Of a DNA stretch of 64,000 bases, positions 46,580 to 55,778 are shown one piece after another. The DNA comes from Streptomyces xanthii (lineage in GTDB: Bacteria > Actinomycetota > Actinomycetes > Streptomycetales > Streptomycetaceae): NCBI RefSeq assembly GCF_014621695.1, contig NZ_CP061281.1, positions 744,001-808,000 on the forward strand, written 5' to 3'. Under the pieces are notes generated by a model, which had not been told where the DNA came from, did not search any database, and saw nothing but the letters and a program-made list of their open reading frames with translations. The translations under genes were made by a program, and so were the position numbers. Each line of letters opens with the position of its first letter. The first letter of the stretch is position 1.

Positions 46580-46987
46580 TCACATGCGCCGGACCACCAC
46601 CATCGCGACGAGCAGCACGGTCGCCCCCGCGCTCATCCCGTGCGCGACGACCGCGGCGAGCGGAAAGTGCCGCTCGGCCGTGCCCGCCTGGGAGTGCCGC
46701 CCGGAACTGGGCAGCCAGCGCAGCAGCATCGTGAAGCCGAGCGCGGCGACGACCAGGACGACGGCGCAGGCGGCCCAGGCCGAGCTGCGCGCGTCGCCTA
46801 TCAGGAACACCCCCCACGCGGCGAGCCCGCCGACGGCGAGCACCACGTGCCCGAGCACGAGCCAGAGCGGCAGCCGGGTCACCCCCGGCGTGCGCTGGCG
46901 CAACCCCCCGTTGCGCACCCACACGGTGGCGAGATAGCTCCCGAGCGCCGCCGTCACCAGCCACGCGCACAGCACGAAGACCCGCAT
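46580..46987 (-). CDS. Integral membrane protein, four helices
   Basis: 135 aa. Hydrophobic segments: VFVLCAWLVTAALGSYLATV, WLVLGHVVLAVGGLAAWGVF, AWAACAVVLVVAALGFTMLL and VVAHGMSAGATVLLVAMVVV, the last starting with a His-Gly pair. Small loops, no catalytic motif. ATG 46987 has GGGGGAG 3-4 nt upstream. No family recognised. It lies 139 nt after the end of the MMPL exporter gene on the same strand. Confidence 0.68.
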   Translation of the reverse strand: MRVFVLCAWLVTAALGSYLATVWVRNGGLRQRTPGVTRLPLWLVLGHVVLAVGGLAAWGVFLIGDARSSAWAACAVVLVVAALGFTMLLRWLPSSGRHSQAGTAERHFPLAAVVAHGMSAGATVLLVAMVVVRRM

Positions 46988-47126
46988 TCGCTCCCCCTGT
47001 TCTCCCCGGTCGCCCCGATACCGTCCCGAGCGCTCTCGGTCCAGCACAGCGCAGTCCAGGGGGAGCTGACGGACATCCATTCACCAATTCACTCGTTGGC
47101 GTGAATGTGCGGGTATCCGTCGCGTG

Positions 47127-49331
47127 TCAGCCGCGCACGGGTTCGAACTCCCGCTCCTCCGGGGCGGGTTCGGCCGCGGCCAGATCCCGGTGCAGCTTCT
47201 CGCCCTCGACGTCGACGTTCGGCAGCAGCCGGTCGAGCCACTTGGGGAGCCACCACGCGGACCGGCCGAGGAGCGCCATGACCGCGGGCACGATCGCCAT
47301 GCGGACCACGAACGCGTCGAACAGGACGGCCACGGCCAGGCCGAAGCCCATCATCTTGATCATGTCGTCGTTCTCCAGGATGAAGCCGGAGAAGACGCTG
47401 ATCATGATGATCGCGGCGGCGCCGACGACCCGCCCGCCGTGCCGGAAGCCGGTCACGACCGCCTGTCCGGGCCGTGCCCCGTGGACGTACGCCTCCCGCA
47501 TCCGGGTCACGAGGAACACCTCGTAGTCCATGGCGAGGCCGAAGACCACGCCGATCATGAAGATCGGCATCATCGACATGATGGGGCCGGGCTGGTCGAC
47601 GCCCACGATGTCGGCGAGCCAGCCCCACTGGAAGACCGCGACGACCGCGCCGAGCGCCGCCGCCACCGAGAGCAGGAAGCCGAGCGCCGCCTTCAGCGGG
47701 ACGAGCACGGACCGGAACACGAGCATCAGCAGGACGAAGGCCAGGCCGACGACGAGCAGCAGGTACGGGACGAGGGCGTCGTCGAGGGTCTGCGAGAAGT
47801 CGATCGTCATGGCGGTCTGGCCGGTGACGAGCACCTCGGAGGAGGTCTCGGCCGACCAGTCCCCGGCGTCCGCGCGGATGGTCCGCACGAGTTCCTCGGT
47901 GGCATGGTCGCTGGGGCCCGTGGTCGGGACGACGGTGAGGATGGCGGTGTCGCCCGCCTCGTTGACCTGGGCCGGGGTGACGGCGGCGACGCCCTCGACC
48001 TTGCCGAGCGAGGTGCTGACGGTCTTCGCCGCGGCGGCCGCGTCGTTGCCGTCGACGGTCACCATCAGCGGGCCGTTGAAGCCGGCACCGAAGGACTCGG
48101 ACAGCATGTCGTACGCCTTGCGCTGGGTGCTGTCCGGCGCCGAGGAGCCCTCGTCGGGCAGTCCGAGTTCGAGGCTCGCGGCCGGGACGGCGACCGCTCC
48201 GAGGCCGAGGACGGCGACGAGGAGCACGGCGAGCGGGCGGCGCAGCACGAACCGGGACCAGCGGGTGCCGAGGTTCGGCTTTCCCTCGCCCGCGGCCTGC
48301 GCGGGCGCCTTGCGGTCCTTGCGGCGCAGCACCTTGCGGCCGGCGAAGCCGAGCAGCGCGGGGATCATCGTGAGGGCGATGAGGACGGCGATCGCGACGG
48401 TGGCGGCCGCGGCCAGGCCCATCTTGGTGAGGATCGGGATGTTGACGACGGCGAGGCCCGCGAGGGCGACGATGACGGTGAGTCCGGCGAACACGACGGC
48501 GGAGCCGGCCGTCCCGACGGCGCGGCCCGCGGCCTCCTCGCCCTTGCGGCCCTCGGCGAGCTCGGCGCGGTAGCGGGAGACGATGAACAGGGCGTAGTCG
48601 ATGCCGACCGCGAGGCCGATCATCATCGCGAGCGTGGACGTCGTGCCGGAGAGGTTGAGGACGCTGCCGAGCGCGGCGATGCCGGAGACGCCGATGCCGA
48701 CCCCGATGATCGCGGTGAGCAGCGGCATGCCGGCGGCGACGAGCGAGCCGAACGTGATCAGGAGGACGACGGCGGAGACGGCGATGCCGATCATCTCGGC
48801 GCTGCCGCCCATCTCCTGCTCGGCCTGCACGGCGTCACCGCCGGACTCGACCGTGAAGCCGTCGGCGCGGGCCTCGTCGGTGGCCTTGGTCAGGGCGTCG
48901 TGCGCGGCGTCGGTCAGCTCGGTCCCGGGGACCTTGTAGGACACGGACGCGTAGGCGGTCGTGCCGTCCTTGCTGACGGCGTTCGCCTTGAAGGGGTCGG
49001 CGACGGAGGCGACCTGCGGGCCGGCGCCGAGCGCCTTGACCAGCTGCTCGACCTCGGTCTTCTGCGCGGGGTCGGTGAGCTTCTCGCCCTGCGGGGCGCG
49101 GATCACGACGCGGGCGGTCGCACCCTCGGCGCTCGCGGCGGGGAACTTCTGCTCGAGGAGGTCGAAGGCCTTCTGCGACTCGGTCCCCGGCATGGAGAAG
49201 GTGTCGGCGGGCGGGGCGGGCGCGGCCGACGAGGCGAAGCCGATCCCGCCGAGCAGCAGCACCCACAGGAGGGCGACGTAACGGCGGCGTCGGAAGGACA
49301 GCCGTCCTAGTTTGTACAGGAAGGTAGCCAC
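47127..49331 (-). CDS. MMPL-family (RND-type) lipid or drug exporter
   Basis: 734 aa, 12 membrane helices in two halves with large external loops after helices 1 and 7. The MMPL signature GLAVGIDYALFIVSRYRAEL lies near residue 240, and its second-half counterpart GLAMDYEVFLVTRMREAY near 585; the Asp-Tyr pairs are the proton relay. These pumps export lipids or drugs, driven by proton flow. GTG 49331 gives VATFLYKLGRLSFRRRRYV, the usual start; GGGAG is about 11 nt away. Confidence 0.9.
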   Translation of the reverse strand: MATFLYKLGRLSFRRRRYVALLWVLLLGGIGFASSAAPAPPADTFSMPGTESQKAFDLLEQKFPAASAEGATARVVIRAPQGEKLTDPAQKTEVEQLVKALGAGPQVASVADPFKANAVSKDGTTAYASVSYKVPGTELTDAAHDALTKATDEARADGFTVESGGDAVQAEQEMGGSAEMIGIAVSAVVLLITFGSLVAAGMPLLTAIIGVGIGVSGIAALGSVLNLSGTTSTLAMMIGLAVGIDYALFIVSRYRAELAEGRKGEEAAGRAVGTAGSAVVFAGLTVIVALAGLAVVNIPILTKMGLAAAATVAIAVLIALTMIPALLGFAGRKVLRRKDRKAPAQAAGEGKPNLGTRWSRFVLRRPLAVLLVAVLGLGAVAVPAASLELGLPDEGSSAPDSTQRKAYDMLSESFGAGFNGPLMVTVDGNDAAAAAKTVSTSLGKVEGVAAVTPAQVNEAGDTAILTVVPTTGPSDHATEELVRTIRADAGDWSAETSSEVLVTGQTAMTIDFSQTLDDALVPYLLLVVGLAFVLLMLVFRSVLVPLKAALGFLLSVAAALGAVVAVFQWGWLADIVGVDQPGPIMSMMPIFMIGVVFGLAMDYEVFLVTRMREAYVHGARPGQAVVTGFRHGGRVVGAAAIIMISVFSGFILENDDMIKMMGFGLAVAVLFDAFVVRMAIVPAVMALLGRSAWWLPKWLDRLLPNVDVEGEKLHRDLAAAEPAPEEREFEPVRG

Positions 49332-49683
49332 GGCGAAAGGGACTCCCGTCGGGGATGGAAGAGGCAGGATCGACCGTCCGACGGTGCGTCGTCGCACGTC
49401 AGAGTGGTCGGCAGGATCGTGGTTCCATCGTCACCGCTGCCGGGGCCCGATCCGTCAGCCTGCAGGTCGGAGTCCGAGCCCGCGCTCGGCGTAGACACCG
49501 GTGGGGTGTGTCATCCCAGGGGAGGAGTCGTGGTGGATACGTGTAGACCCCCCGAATCGGTCACGGCGCGCTCGGCTGCTCCCGTGGGTGTAGCCCTCTT
49601 GGCCGGGGCCGGGTCGTCCTGGCAGATTGGGCCCGCCGAGCCCGTACTCGGATCCGGCGTCAACTTCAGAAGCTGCCGACCCC
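49332..49683. other. Intergenic stretch, no gene seen
   Basis: Non-coding gap before the repeats at 49684. Composition is less GC-rich than surrounding genes, and all open frames here have poor codon use. It must hold the divergent promoters of the MMPL exporter and lactate monooxygenase genes, but I cannot place them confidently. Confidence 0.45.
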
Positions 49684-49751
49684 ACACACGTGCCGATCAC
49701 ACACGTGCCGACCCCGGCCCTACAGACGTGCCGACCCCACAGACGTGCCGA
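49684..49751 (+). repeat. Four direct repeats of ACASACGTGCCGA
   Basis: ACACACGTGCCGA at 49684-49696 and 49699-49711; ACAGACGTGCCGA at 49722-49734 and 49739-49751. Spacing is 15, 23 and 17 bp. The last copy ends 17 nt before ATG 49769, so they occupy the leader or promoter of the lactate monooxygenase gene. Confidence 0.75.
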
Positions 49752-49768
49752 CTTCACAAAGGTGGACG

Positions 49769-50932
49769 ATGAGCCCGCAGTTCGGTGACTACCAGTTCGA
49801 GATCTATCTGAACGGGCTGCGCGGGGTGACACCCACGCTGCCCATGGACTGGGCCTCCTTGGAGCAGCGGGCGCAGGCCGCGATGCCGGCCTCGGTCTGG
49901 TCCTACGTGGCCGGTGGCGCCGGCGACGAGCACACCCAGCGGGCCAATGTCCGGGCCTTCGAGCGGTACGGGCTGATGCCCCGGATGCTGGTGGGCGCCG
50001 CGCGGCGCGACCTGTCGGTGGACCTGTTCGGGCTGCGTCTGGAGTCGCCGCTTTTCATGGCGCCGGTCGGCGTGATCGGCCTGTGCGCCCAGGACGGGCA
50101 CGGCGATCTGGCGACGGCGCGGGCGGCGGCGCGCACCGGGGTGCCGATGGTGGCGTCCACCCTGTCGGTCGACCCCATGGAGGACGTGGCGGCGGAGTTC
50201 GGCGACACCCCGGGCTTCTTCCAGCTCTACACGCCCACCGACCGGGAGCTCGCCGAGAGCCTCGTGAAGCGGGCCGAGGCCGCCGGGTTCAAGGGCATCG
50301 TCGTCACCCTCGACACCTGGGTCACCGGCTGGCGCCCCCGCGACCTGTCGACCTCCAACTTCCCGCAGCTGCGCGGCCATTGCCTGGCCAACTACACCTC
50401 CGACCCGCGCTTCAGGGAGTTGCAGCCGTCCACCGACCCGCAGGACGTCGTCGGCACCTGGGCCGGCGTCTTCGGCAACCCGCTCACCTGGGACGACCTG
50501 CCCTGGCTGCGCTCCCTCACCGAGCTGCCGCTGATCCTCAAGGGCCTGTGTCACCCCGAGGACGTACGGCGGGCCAGGGACGGCGGCGTCGACGGCATCT
50601 ACTGCTCCAACCACGGCGGCCGCCAGGCCAACGGCGGGCTGCCCGCGCTCGACGCGCTGCCCGGAGTCGTCGAGGCGGCCGACGGGCTGCCGGTGCTCTT
50701 CGACTCCGGGGTGCGCTCGGGCGCCGACGTGGTCAAGGCGCTGGCGCTGGGCGCGACCGCGGTGGGCGTGGGACGCCCGTACGCGTACGGGCTGGCCGTC
50801 GGCGGCGAGGACGGGCTCGTGCACGTCCTGCGGTCGCTGCTCGCGGAGGCCGACCTGACGATGGCCGTGGACGGCTATCCGACGCTCGCCGATCTCACCC
50901 CGGAGTCCCTCGTCACCGTCCCACGCGCCTGA
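49769..50932 (+). CDS. Lactate 2-monooxygenase / alpha-hydroxy-acid oxidase
   Basis: 387 aa FMN enzyme. [19 protein letters not shown] near residue 38, [11 protein letters not shown] near 95, and the catalytic segment [20 protein letters not shown] (His and Arg, about 286) define the family; the phosphate site [18 protein letters not shown] follows. It oxidises L-lactate or a similar 2-hydroxy acid with oxygen. GGTGGA lies 5 nt before ATG 49769. The 3' end overlaps the convergent flavoprotein gene by 20 nt. Confidence 0.88.
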   Translation: MSPQFGDYQFEIYLNGLRGVTPTLPMDWASLEQRAQAAMPASVWSYVAGGAGDEHTQRANVRAFERYGLMPRMLVGAARRDLSVDLFGLRLESPLFMAPVGVIGLCAQDGHGDLATARAAARTGVPMVASTLSVDPMEDVAAEFGDTPGFFQLYTPTDRELAESLVKRAEAAGFKGIVVTLDTWVTGWRPRDLSTSNFPQLRGHCLANYTSDPRFRELQPSTDPQDVVGTWAGVFGNPLTWDDLPWLRSLTELPLILKGLCHPEDVRRARDGGVDGIYCSNHGGRQANGGLPALDALPGVVEAADGLPVLFDSGVRSGADVVKALALGATAVGVGRPYAYGLAVGGEDGLVHVLRSLLAEADLTMAVDGYPTLADLTPESLVTVPRA

Positions 50933-51431
50933 CCGGGAGCCGCGCGAGGGCGGCGCGGGCCGCGTCCCAGCCGAAGTCGCCCTCGGCGAACCGGACGCCC
51001 ATGTCGCGCAGCCGCCGTACGCTCGCCTCGTACGCGGGGTGCTTCGCCAGCGGGCCGTTCACGCTGGGCAGGGCGAGGACGGGGACGCCCGCGCCGTACG
51101 CCTCGCAGAGTGTCGCCACGGCGAGGGTGTCCGCGATGCCGCCCGCCCACTTGTTGACGGTGTTGAAGGTCGCGGGGACGACGACCATCGCGTCGGCGGG
51201 CGGGAACGGACGCGGGTCGGCCGGGGTGCGCCACTCGGAGCGCACCGGGCGCCCGGTGCGGGTCACGACGTCGTCCACGTCGAAGAACTCGCTGCCGAGC
51301 GCGGTGGGTGTCGCGATGACGCCGACCTCCCAGCCGAGGTCCTGTGCGGCGCCGATCAGTCCCCCGACCCCGTCGGCGGCCCCGGCGGCGCACACGACCA
51401 CGTAGAGGAAGGGCGCGGTCGTCTCAGTCAC
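50913..51431 (-). CDS. Flavoprotein (HFCD / phosphopantothenoylcysteine-decarboxylase-like)
   Basis: 172 aa. Flavoprotein fold: [20 protein letters not shown] at the N-terminus, [28 protein letters not shown] (about residue 85) and [20 protein letters not shown], close to the family motifs around PATANT and the FMN-binding loops. Too short for a CoaBC fusion, so it is a stand-alone flavin enzyme of unknown reaction. Its start overlaps the N-formylglutamate amidohydrolase gene by 8 nt, indicating coupling. Confidence 0.82.
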   Translation of the reverse strand: MTETTAPFLYVVVCAAGAADGVGGLIGAAQDLGWEVGVIATPTALGSEFFDVDDVVTRTGRPVRSEWRTPADPRPFPPADAMVVVPATFNTVNKWAGGIADTLAVATLCEAYGAGVPVLALPSVNGPLAKHPAYEASVRRLRDMGVRFAEGDFGWDAARAALARLPVRRVGR

Positions 51432-52278
51432 GGCCCGCCACCTCCGTGAACTCCGTCGCGGCCGCGACGAAGGCGGCGAGCGCGGCGGCGGCCAGGTCCA
51501 GCCCGTCGTGCGGGGCGACCGGCTCGTCGAGATACGTGTCCCGGCGCAGTTCCAGCATCAGGGCGCTCACTCTCGGGTCGGTCCGGTAGTGGCGCAGGGG
51601 GACGTAGACGCCGGCGAACGGAGTGTCGAGCGCGCTCTCGCCCAGCGGGGCGAAGGCCTTGCGGGCCAGGTCGGTCAGGGCGGCGGGCGTGTGGAAGGGG
51701 TCCGTGCCGAGGCAGACGGGCGGGCGTGGGCCCGTGCCGTGGAGCTCGTAGGGCAGGGCGCGGCTCGGGTAGGAGTGCACGTCGACGATCACGGCGCGGC
51801 CGGTCGCGGCCAGCCGGCCCTCCACGGCGCGGGTCATCGCCTCCGCGTAGGGGGTGAAGTACGTGTCCAGGAGCGCGGCCTCGTCGGCGGGCGGCTCGGG
51901 GCGCAGCGGGGCGCGGTGCGTCGTGCGGGTGTAGACGGCGCCCATGCCGACGGCGCGCATCTCCTCGCGCTCGTCGGGGAAGCGTTCGGGGTCGACGACC
52001 AGCCGCGAGCGTTCGTTCACGAACACCCACGGTGCCGGGGCCGAGGGCGGCGTCGCGGCCGCCGCCCGCTCGGCGAGGGTCGCCGTGTGCGCGTCGGTGA
52101 TGAGGTCCAACTCCCGCTCCAGCGCCGCGTCGTCGAGCAGCAGGCCCGCCCTGACCTGGGGCGGGACGGTGCGTGAGCCGTGCGGGACGTGCAGGACGAC
52201 CGGCGACTGCGGGCTGCCGGGGACCAGCCGGAACGCGGGCCCGCGGTCGTCGGGTGCTGAGGTGTCCATGATTGCCAT
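51424..52278 (-). CDS. N-formylglutamate amidohydrolase family protein
   Basis: 284 aa. VVLHVPHGSRTVPP near residue 27, NERSRLVVDPERFPDE near 90 and VIVDVHSYPSRALPYE near 165 match the FGase family, metal-dependent hydrolases related to carboxypeptidases. It may cleave formylglutamate from histidine breakdown, but no hut genes are here, so another amide is possible. ATG 52278 has CATATT 7 nt upstream and no Shine-Dalgarno, suggesting a leaderless message; ATG 52269 is an alternative. Coupled to the flavoprotein gene. Confidence 0.85.
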   Translation of the reverse strand: MAIMDTSAPDDRGPAFRLVPGSPQSPVVLHVPHGSRTVPPQVRAGLLLDDAALERELDLITDAHTATLAERAAAATPPSAPAPWVFVNERSRLVVDPERFPDEREEMRAVGMGAVYTRTTHRAPLRPEPPADEAALLDTYFTPYAEAMTRAVEGRLAATGRAVIVDVHSYPSRALPYELHGTGPRPPVCLGTDPFHTPAALTDLARKAFAPLGESALDTPFAGVYVPLRHYRTDPRVSALMLELRRDTYLDEPVAPHDGLDLAAAALAAFVAAATEFTEVAGRD

Positions 52279-52334
52279 GCCGGGGAATATGCCCGGCCGG
52301 GGCCTGGTTGAGGCGGTCAGGCAAGGAGGAAACA

Positions 52335-52682
52335 GTGGAGCAGAAGTACTACGAGCACGGATCGGCCGCCGAGCGGTGGGAGCGTGCGCAGATGTTCTTC
52401 GACGCGAAGGAGTACACGACCGCGGCGAAGATCCTCGACGGGCTCGTCGAGGAGGTCCCGGAGCAGACCGGACCGCGCCTCCTGCTGGCCCGTTCCTACT
52501 ACCACTCGGCCCAGCTGCGCCGCGCCGAGACGGAGCTGCGCACGATCGTCGAGCGCGACCCGGTCGAGCACTACGCCCGCCTGATGCTGGGCCGCACGCT
52601 CGAGCGCCAGGGCCGCGACGCCGAGGCGGCCCCCCACCTCAAGATGGCGTCGGCCCTCGCGGGCGACTTCCCGGAGTCCTGA
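52335..52682 (+). CDS. TPR protein, 115 aa
   Basis: Three tetratricopeptide repeats fill the chain: AQMFFDAKEYTTAAKILDGL, LLARSYYHSAQLRRAETELR and LMLGRTLERQGRDAEAAPHL. Such proteins act as small adaptor modules. GTG 52335 (VEQKYYEHGSAAER) has AAGGAGGAA 4 nt upstream. A strong terminator follows at 52717. Confidence 0.86.
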   Translation: MEQKYYEHGSAAERWERAQMFFDAKEYTTAAKILDGLVEEVPEQTGPRLLLARSYYHSAQLRRAETELRTIVERDPVEHYARLMLGRTLERQGRDAEAAPHLKMASALAGDFPES

Positions 52683-53579
52683 CCCGACGCCTCACCGGCG
52701 GGGACGCGAACACCATGCATGCCCCCTGGACCGCACGAAGTGCGTCCAGGGGGCATGCGGCTATGTAGCCGAGTCCACATCAGCGACTCCGTCGCGGGGC
52801 GCGCCCGACGGCCCGACGCGGGGCAGGCCACCGCCCTGGGGGCGCACGAAGTGTGCCCTTCAGGGGCGCGGGGAACTGCGCGACCAGCCACGACGGCGCT
52901 GTACTCGGGGACGATGCTCAGCCCCTACGGCGGCGACGCCGTAGCCGAGGCCGACCGATTCGCGCACCCGGCACCTGGGTGCCGCCTTGCCCACCCGTGC
53001 CGCCCCAGGCGGCAGACTGCCCAAGGCTGGGTCGAGCCGACCGGGTACGTACCCGGCGCGTGGGCGCAGGCCCAGGGGCGAGGGCGCCCGAATCTCACAC
53101 AGAACCTGGGTGCAGGCCCAAGGCGGGCCGGCCGGATCACAAGTCCGGGGGCGGAGTACTGCCCGAGGCCAGGCGCCGGGCCGACGCGCCCCCGGAGGGG
53201 GCGGGTGGGTGGGAGCAGGGCGAGGGCTGATCGCAAGAGGGACCGGCGCCGATGGGAGCCAGCCCCGCCGGAGACAAGCGGCGGCCCCCACCAGAGGCGC
53301 GGAGGCCAGAGCAACCAGCTCCCCCGGCGGAGCCGAAGCACCCGACCCGCAGGGGCGCGGGGAACTGCGCGGCTGGCCACGACGACGGCGAACCGGCCCA
53401 CGGCAGAGCCCAAGCAGCACCGGCCCGAACAGCCTCCACCAGGGGCGCGGGGAACTGCGCGACAAGCCACGACGGCGGCGAGCCGGACCACGGCGACCCA
53501 CCCCCGGCGGAGCCGAAGCGCACCGGCCCGATCAGCCACGGCCCCCCGAGCGGAGCGCCTCCGTTAGCCTTGCCGAACG
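52683..53579. repeat. Repeat-rich non-coding region, GGGGCGCGGGGAACTGCGCG copies 2-4
   Basis: Cores lie at 52863-52882, 53352-53371 and 53442-53461, each followed within a few bases by a CCACGAC-N0-3-GGCG tail. CCCCCGGCGGAGCCGAAGC is repeated at 53321-53339 and 53501-53519. Copy 2 keeps the upstream hairpin and the downstream CAGCCCCTACGGCG, like the element at 45.5 kb. Open frames here are accidental (biased Arg/Pro/Ala, no ribosome-binding sites), and I annotate no gene. Confidence 0.7.
52717..52758 (+). terminator. Strong terminator of the TPR gene
   Basis: An 18-bp stem with one bulged C (arms 52717-52735 and 52741-52758; GCATGCCCCCTGG at its base) closes on the loop CGAAG. The GCACGAAGTGC tip recurs in the repeat elements at 45.5 and 52.8 kb. 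Confidence 0.88.
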
Positions 53580-54773
53580 ATGAACCGCACTGATCAGCCC
53601 ACCCCCGCACTGCCCACCCCCTGGGGCGACCTGCACCTCACGCGCTACCCCGCGGACCCCCGAGACCGCCTCCGCGCCTGGGACGCCGCCGACGCCTACC
53701 TGCTCCGGCACCTCGCCGCCGCCGGCACCGACCTGTCGGGCTCCGTCGTCGTGCTCGGCGACCGCTGGGGCGCCCTCGGCACGGCCCTGACCGGCGCCCC
53801 CGGCTGCGCACCGGCACTGATCACGGACTCGTACCTGGGCGAGCGCGCCACGCAGGAGAACCTGCACCGCCACTCCCGCACCGCCGCCCGCCTCCTCACG
53901 ACCCAGGACGCCCCGCCGCAGCGGATCGACGTGCTGCTCGTCCGCGTGCCCAAGAGCCTGGCCCTCCTGGAGGACCAGCTGCACCGGCTGCGCCCGGCGC
54001 TGCACGAGGGCACCGTCGTGGTGGGCACCGGCATGGTCAAGGAGATCCACACCTCGACCCTCCAGCTGTTCGAGCGGATCATCGGCCCGACCCGCACCTC
54101 GCTCGCCGAGCAGAAGGCGCGGCTGATCTTCACGACGCCGGACCTCTCCTCGGAGCCGGGCGCGAACCCGTGGCCGTACCGCTACGAACTCCCGGGCGAC
54201 ATCGGGGTCCTCGCGGGCCGCACGGTGGAGAACCACGCCGGGGTGTTCTGCGCCGACCGCCTCGACATCGGCACCAGGTTCTTCCTGAAGCACCTTCCGG
54301 AGGGCACGGCCGCCCGCCGCATCGTGGACCTGGGCTGCGGCAACGGCGTGGTCGGTACGGCGGCGGCGCTGACGCACCCCGACGCGGAGGTGCTGTTCAC
54401 GGACGAGTCGCACCAGGCGCGCGCCTCGGCCGAGGCGACGTACGCGCTGAATGCCAAGGACCGTCCGGGGGCGGCCGAGTTCCGGGTGGGCGACGGGCTC
54501 GCCGGTGTGCCCGAGGGCAGCGTGGACCTCGTCCTGAACAATCCGCCGTTCCATTCGCACCAGGCGACGACCGACGCGACGGCGCTGCGCATGTTCGCGC
54601 AAGCCCGCGACGCGCTCGCCCCCGGTGGCGAGCTGTGGGTGGTCGGCAACCGCCACCTCGGCTACCACGTGAAGCTGCGCCGCCTGTTCGGCGCCAGTGA
54701 ACTCGTGGCGAGCGACCCGAAGTTCGTGGTTCTGAAGGCGACGAAGCGCGCCCCGCGCGCGCGTCGCGGCTGA
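53580..54773 (+). CDS. rlmG: RlmG-like 23S rRNA (guanine-N2) methyltransferase
   Basis: 397 aa, two-domain layout of RlmG/RsmC. The N-terminal half is a degenerate methyltransferase-like domain. The C-terminal half binds AdoMet through VDLGCGNGVVGTAAAL (about residue 257) and carries the catalytic LNNPPFHSHQ (about 319), then GNRHLGYHVKLRRLFG, which is characteristic of RlmG (G1835 of 23S rRNA in E. coli). ATG 53580 has no Shine-Dalgarno, but TAGCCT lies 9 nt upstream. Convergent with the MarR gene. Confidence 0.83.
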   Translation: MNRTDQPTPALPTPWGDLHLTRYPADPRDRLRAWDAADAYLLRHLAAAGTDLSGSVVVLGDRWGALGTALTGAPGCAPALITDSYLGERATQENLHRHSRTAARLLTTQDAPPQRIDVLLVRVPKSLALLEDQLHRLRPALHEGTVVVGTGMVKEIHTSTLQLFERIIGPTRTSLAEQKARLIFTTPDLSSEPGANPWPYRYELPGDIGVLAGRTVENHAGVFCADRLDIGTRFFLKHLPEGTAARRIVDLGCGNGVVGTAAALTHPDAEVLFTDESHQARASAEATYALNAKDRPGAAEFRVGDGLAGVPEGSVDLVLNNPPFHSHQATTDATALRMFAQARDALAPGGELWVVGNRHLGYHVKLRRLFGASELVASDPKFVVLKATKRAPRARRG

Positions 54774-54795
54774 TCCCCCGCGGCCGGGCGCGGGC

Positions 54796-55245
54796 TCAGT
54801 CCGTCGGCTCGTCGGCGGGCGCGTAGGCGAAGCGCACGACCATCGAGTGGAACAACTCCCGCTCCTCGGGCGTGAAGCACGTGGTCAGCCGCTCTTCCGT
54901 GCGGCTGACCGCCGCCGCGACCTGGTCGTACATCGCCCGCCCCGCGTCCGTCACGACGATGGCGTGGGCCCTGCGGTCCGTCGGATGTGCTTCGCGGCGC
55001 ACCAGGCCGCGCGCCTCCAGCGTGTCCAGCGTGCGGACCATCATCGACTTGTCCACCCCCATGCTGTCCACGAGTTGGCGCTGCGTCTGCATGCCGAGCA
55101 GGCAGATGTGCAGCAGGATCCCGGCGTGGTGGTTCTCCAGGTCCAAGGGCGCCAGCTCCTGCGAGAAGAGGCGCGCCGCCCGGAGGTGGGCGTGACGAAG
55201 GGCCAGGCCCATGGACGGCTGCTGCGGGGCGGGGGTCTCGTTCAT
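54796..55245 (-). CDS. MarR-family regulator
   Basis: 149 aa winged-helix protein. MQTQRQLVDSMGVDKSMMVR is the recognition region, and EARGLVRREAHPTDRRAHAI is the wing with the family's DxR motif. ATG 55245 is favoured because TATACT lies 7 nt upstream, a leaderless start; GTG/ATG starts further up run into the palindrome. A perfect 24-bp palindrome separates it from the divergent multicopper oxidase operon, which it probably represses. Confidence 0.86.
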   Translation of the reverse strand: MNETPAPQQPSMGLALRHAHLRAARLFSQELAPLDLENHHAGILLHICLLGMQTQRQLVDSMGVDKSMMVRTLDTLEARGLVRREAHPTDRRAHAIVVTDAGRAMYDQVAAAVSRTEERLTTCFTPEERELFHSMVVRFAYAPADEPTD

Positions 55246-55268
55246 CGAGTTCAGTATAGGGGTGCGCA

Positions 55269-55292
55269 AGACAGTCTCATATGAGACTGTCT
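55269..55292. promoter_or_regulatory. Perfect 24-bp palindrome, MarR operator
   Basis: AGACAGTCTCAT followed by its exact reverse complement. It lies 23 nt upstream of the MarR start and 33 nt upstream of ATG 55326, so one bound dimer could control both divergent promoters. Confidence 0.8.
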
Positions 55293-55325
55293 CTCCAGAC
55301 ACGACATTCGCTCTGGGGGTACGCC

Positions 55326-55778
55326 ATGTCGCTCCAACCTGCCCGCCCGCGTTGGCCGTTGGTCACGCTGCGGGTCACCGCCGCGCTCGTCGCCCTGCTC
55401 GCGCTGGCGCAGCCGTTCCTGGCCGGGGGGCTCCTGCAGGGGTTCTACACACTGCTCGACGCCCACGAGATGGCCGCGATGATCCTCGGGACGGCCGTCG
55501 TGCTGGCCGTCGCCGCGGCCCTGCTGGTCTGGCGCCTCGGCGGCAGTCCCGGCACGTTCGCCGTCCGGTACACGGTCCTGCTCGTCCTGTGCGTGGCGCA
55601 GATCAGCCTCGGGTTCAGCCGCGTGCTCATCCTGCACATCCCGCTCGGTGTCGGCATCTTCGTGATGGCCGAGAAGTTCGCCGCCGACGTCTTCCGCCAC
55701 AGGCCCGGAACCGAGCCCACCACCGCGCCCGGCGCCGAAACGGCCGCCTCCACCGAACCCGCCGGAGTCCAGGCATGA
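55326..55778 (+). CDS. Four-helix membrane protein (DUF6220-like)
   Basis: 150 aa. Membrane helices at about residues 14-36, 47-68, 80-98 and 100-115; DAHEMAAMILG in the second helix and RVLILHIPLGVGIF in the last supply conserved-looking His residues that could bind haem or metal. A hydrophilic, Thr/Ala/Pro-rich tail follows. Its stop overlaps the start of the multicopper oxidase gene (ATGA), so the two act together, perhaps in electron or copper handling. Assignment to DUF6220 is tentative. Confidence 0.72.
   Translation: MSLQPARPRWPLVTLRVTAALVALLALAQPFLAGGLLQGFYTLLDAHEMAAMILGTAVVLAVAAALLVWRLGGSPGTFAVRYTVLLVLCVAQISLGFSRVLILHIPLGVGIFVMAEKFAADVFRHRPGTEPTTAPGAETAASTEPAGVQA

Noticed and set aside
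52719..53610. Several open frames of 100-280 codons in the repeat-rich region
   Set aside because: They run through repeated elements on both strands, lack ribosome-binding sites and have biased, domain-free composition.
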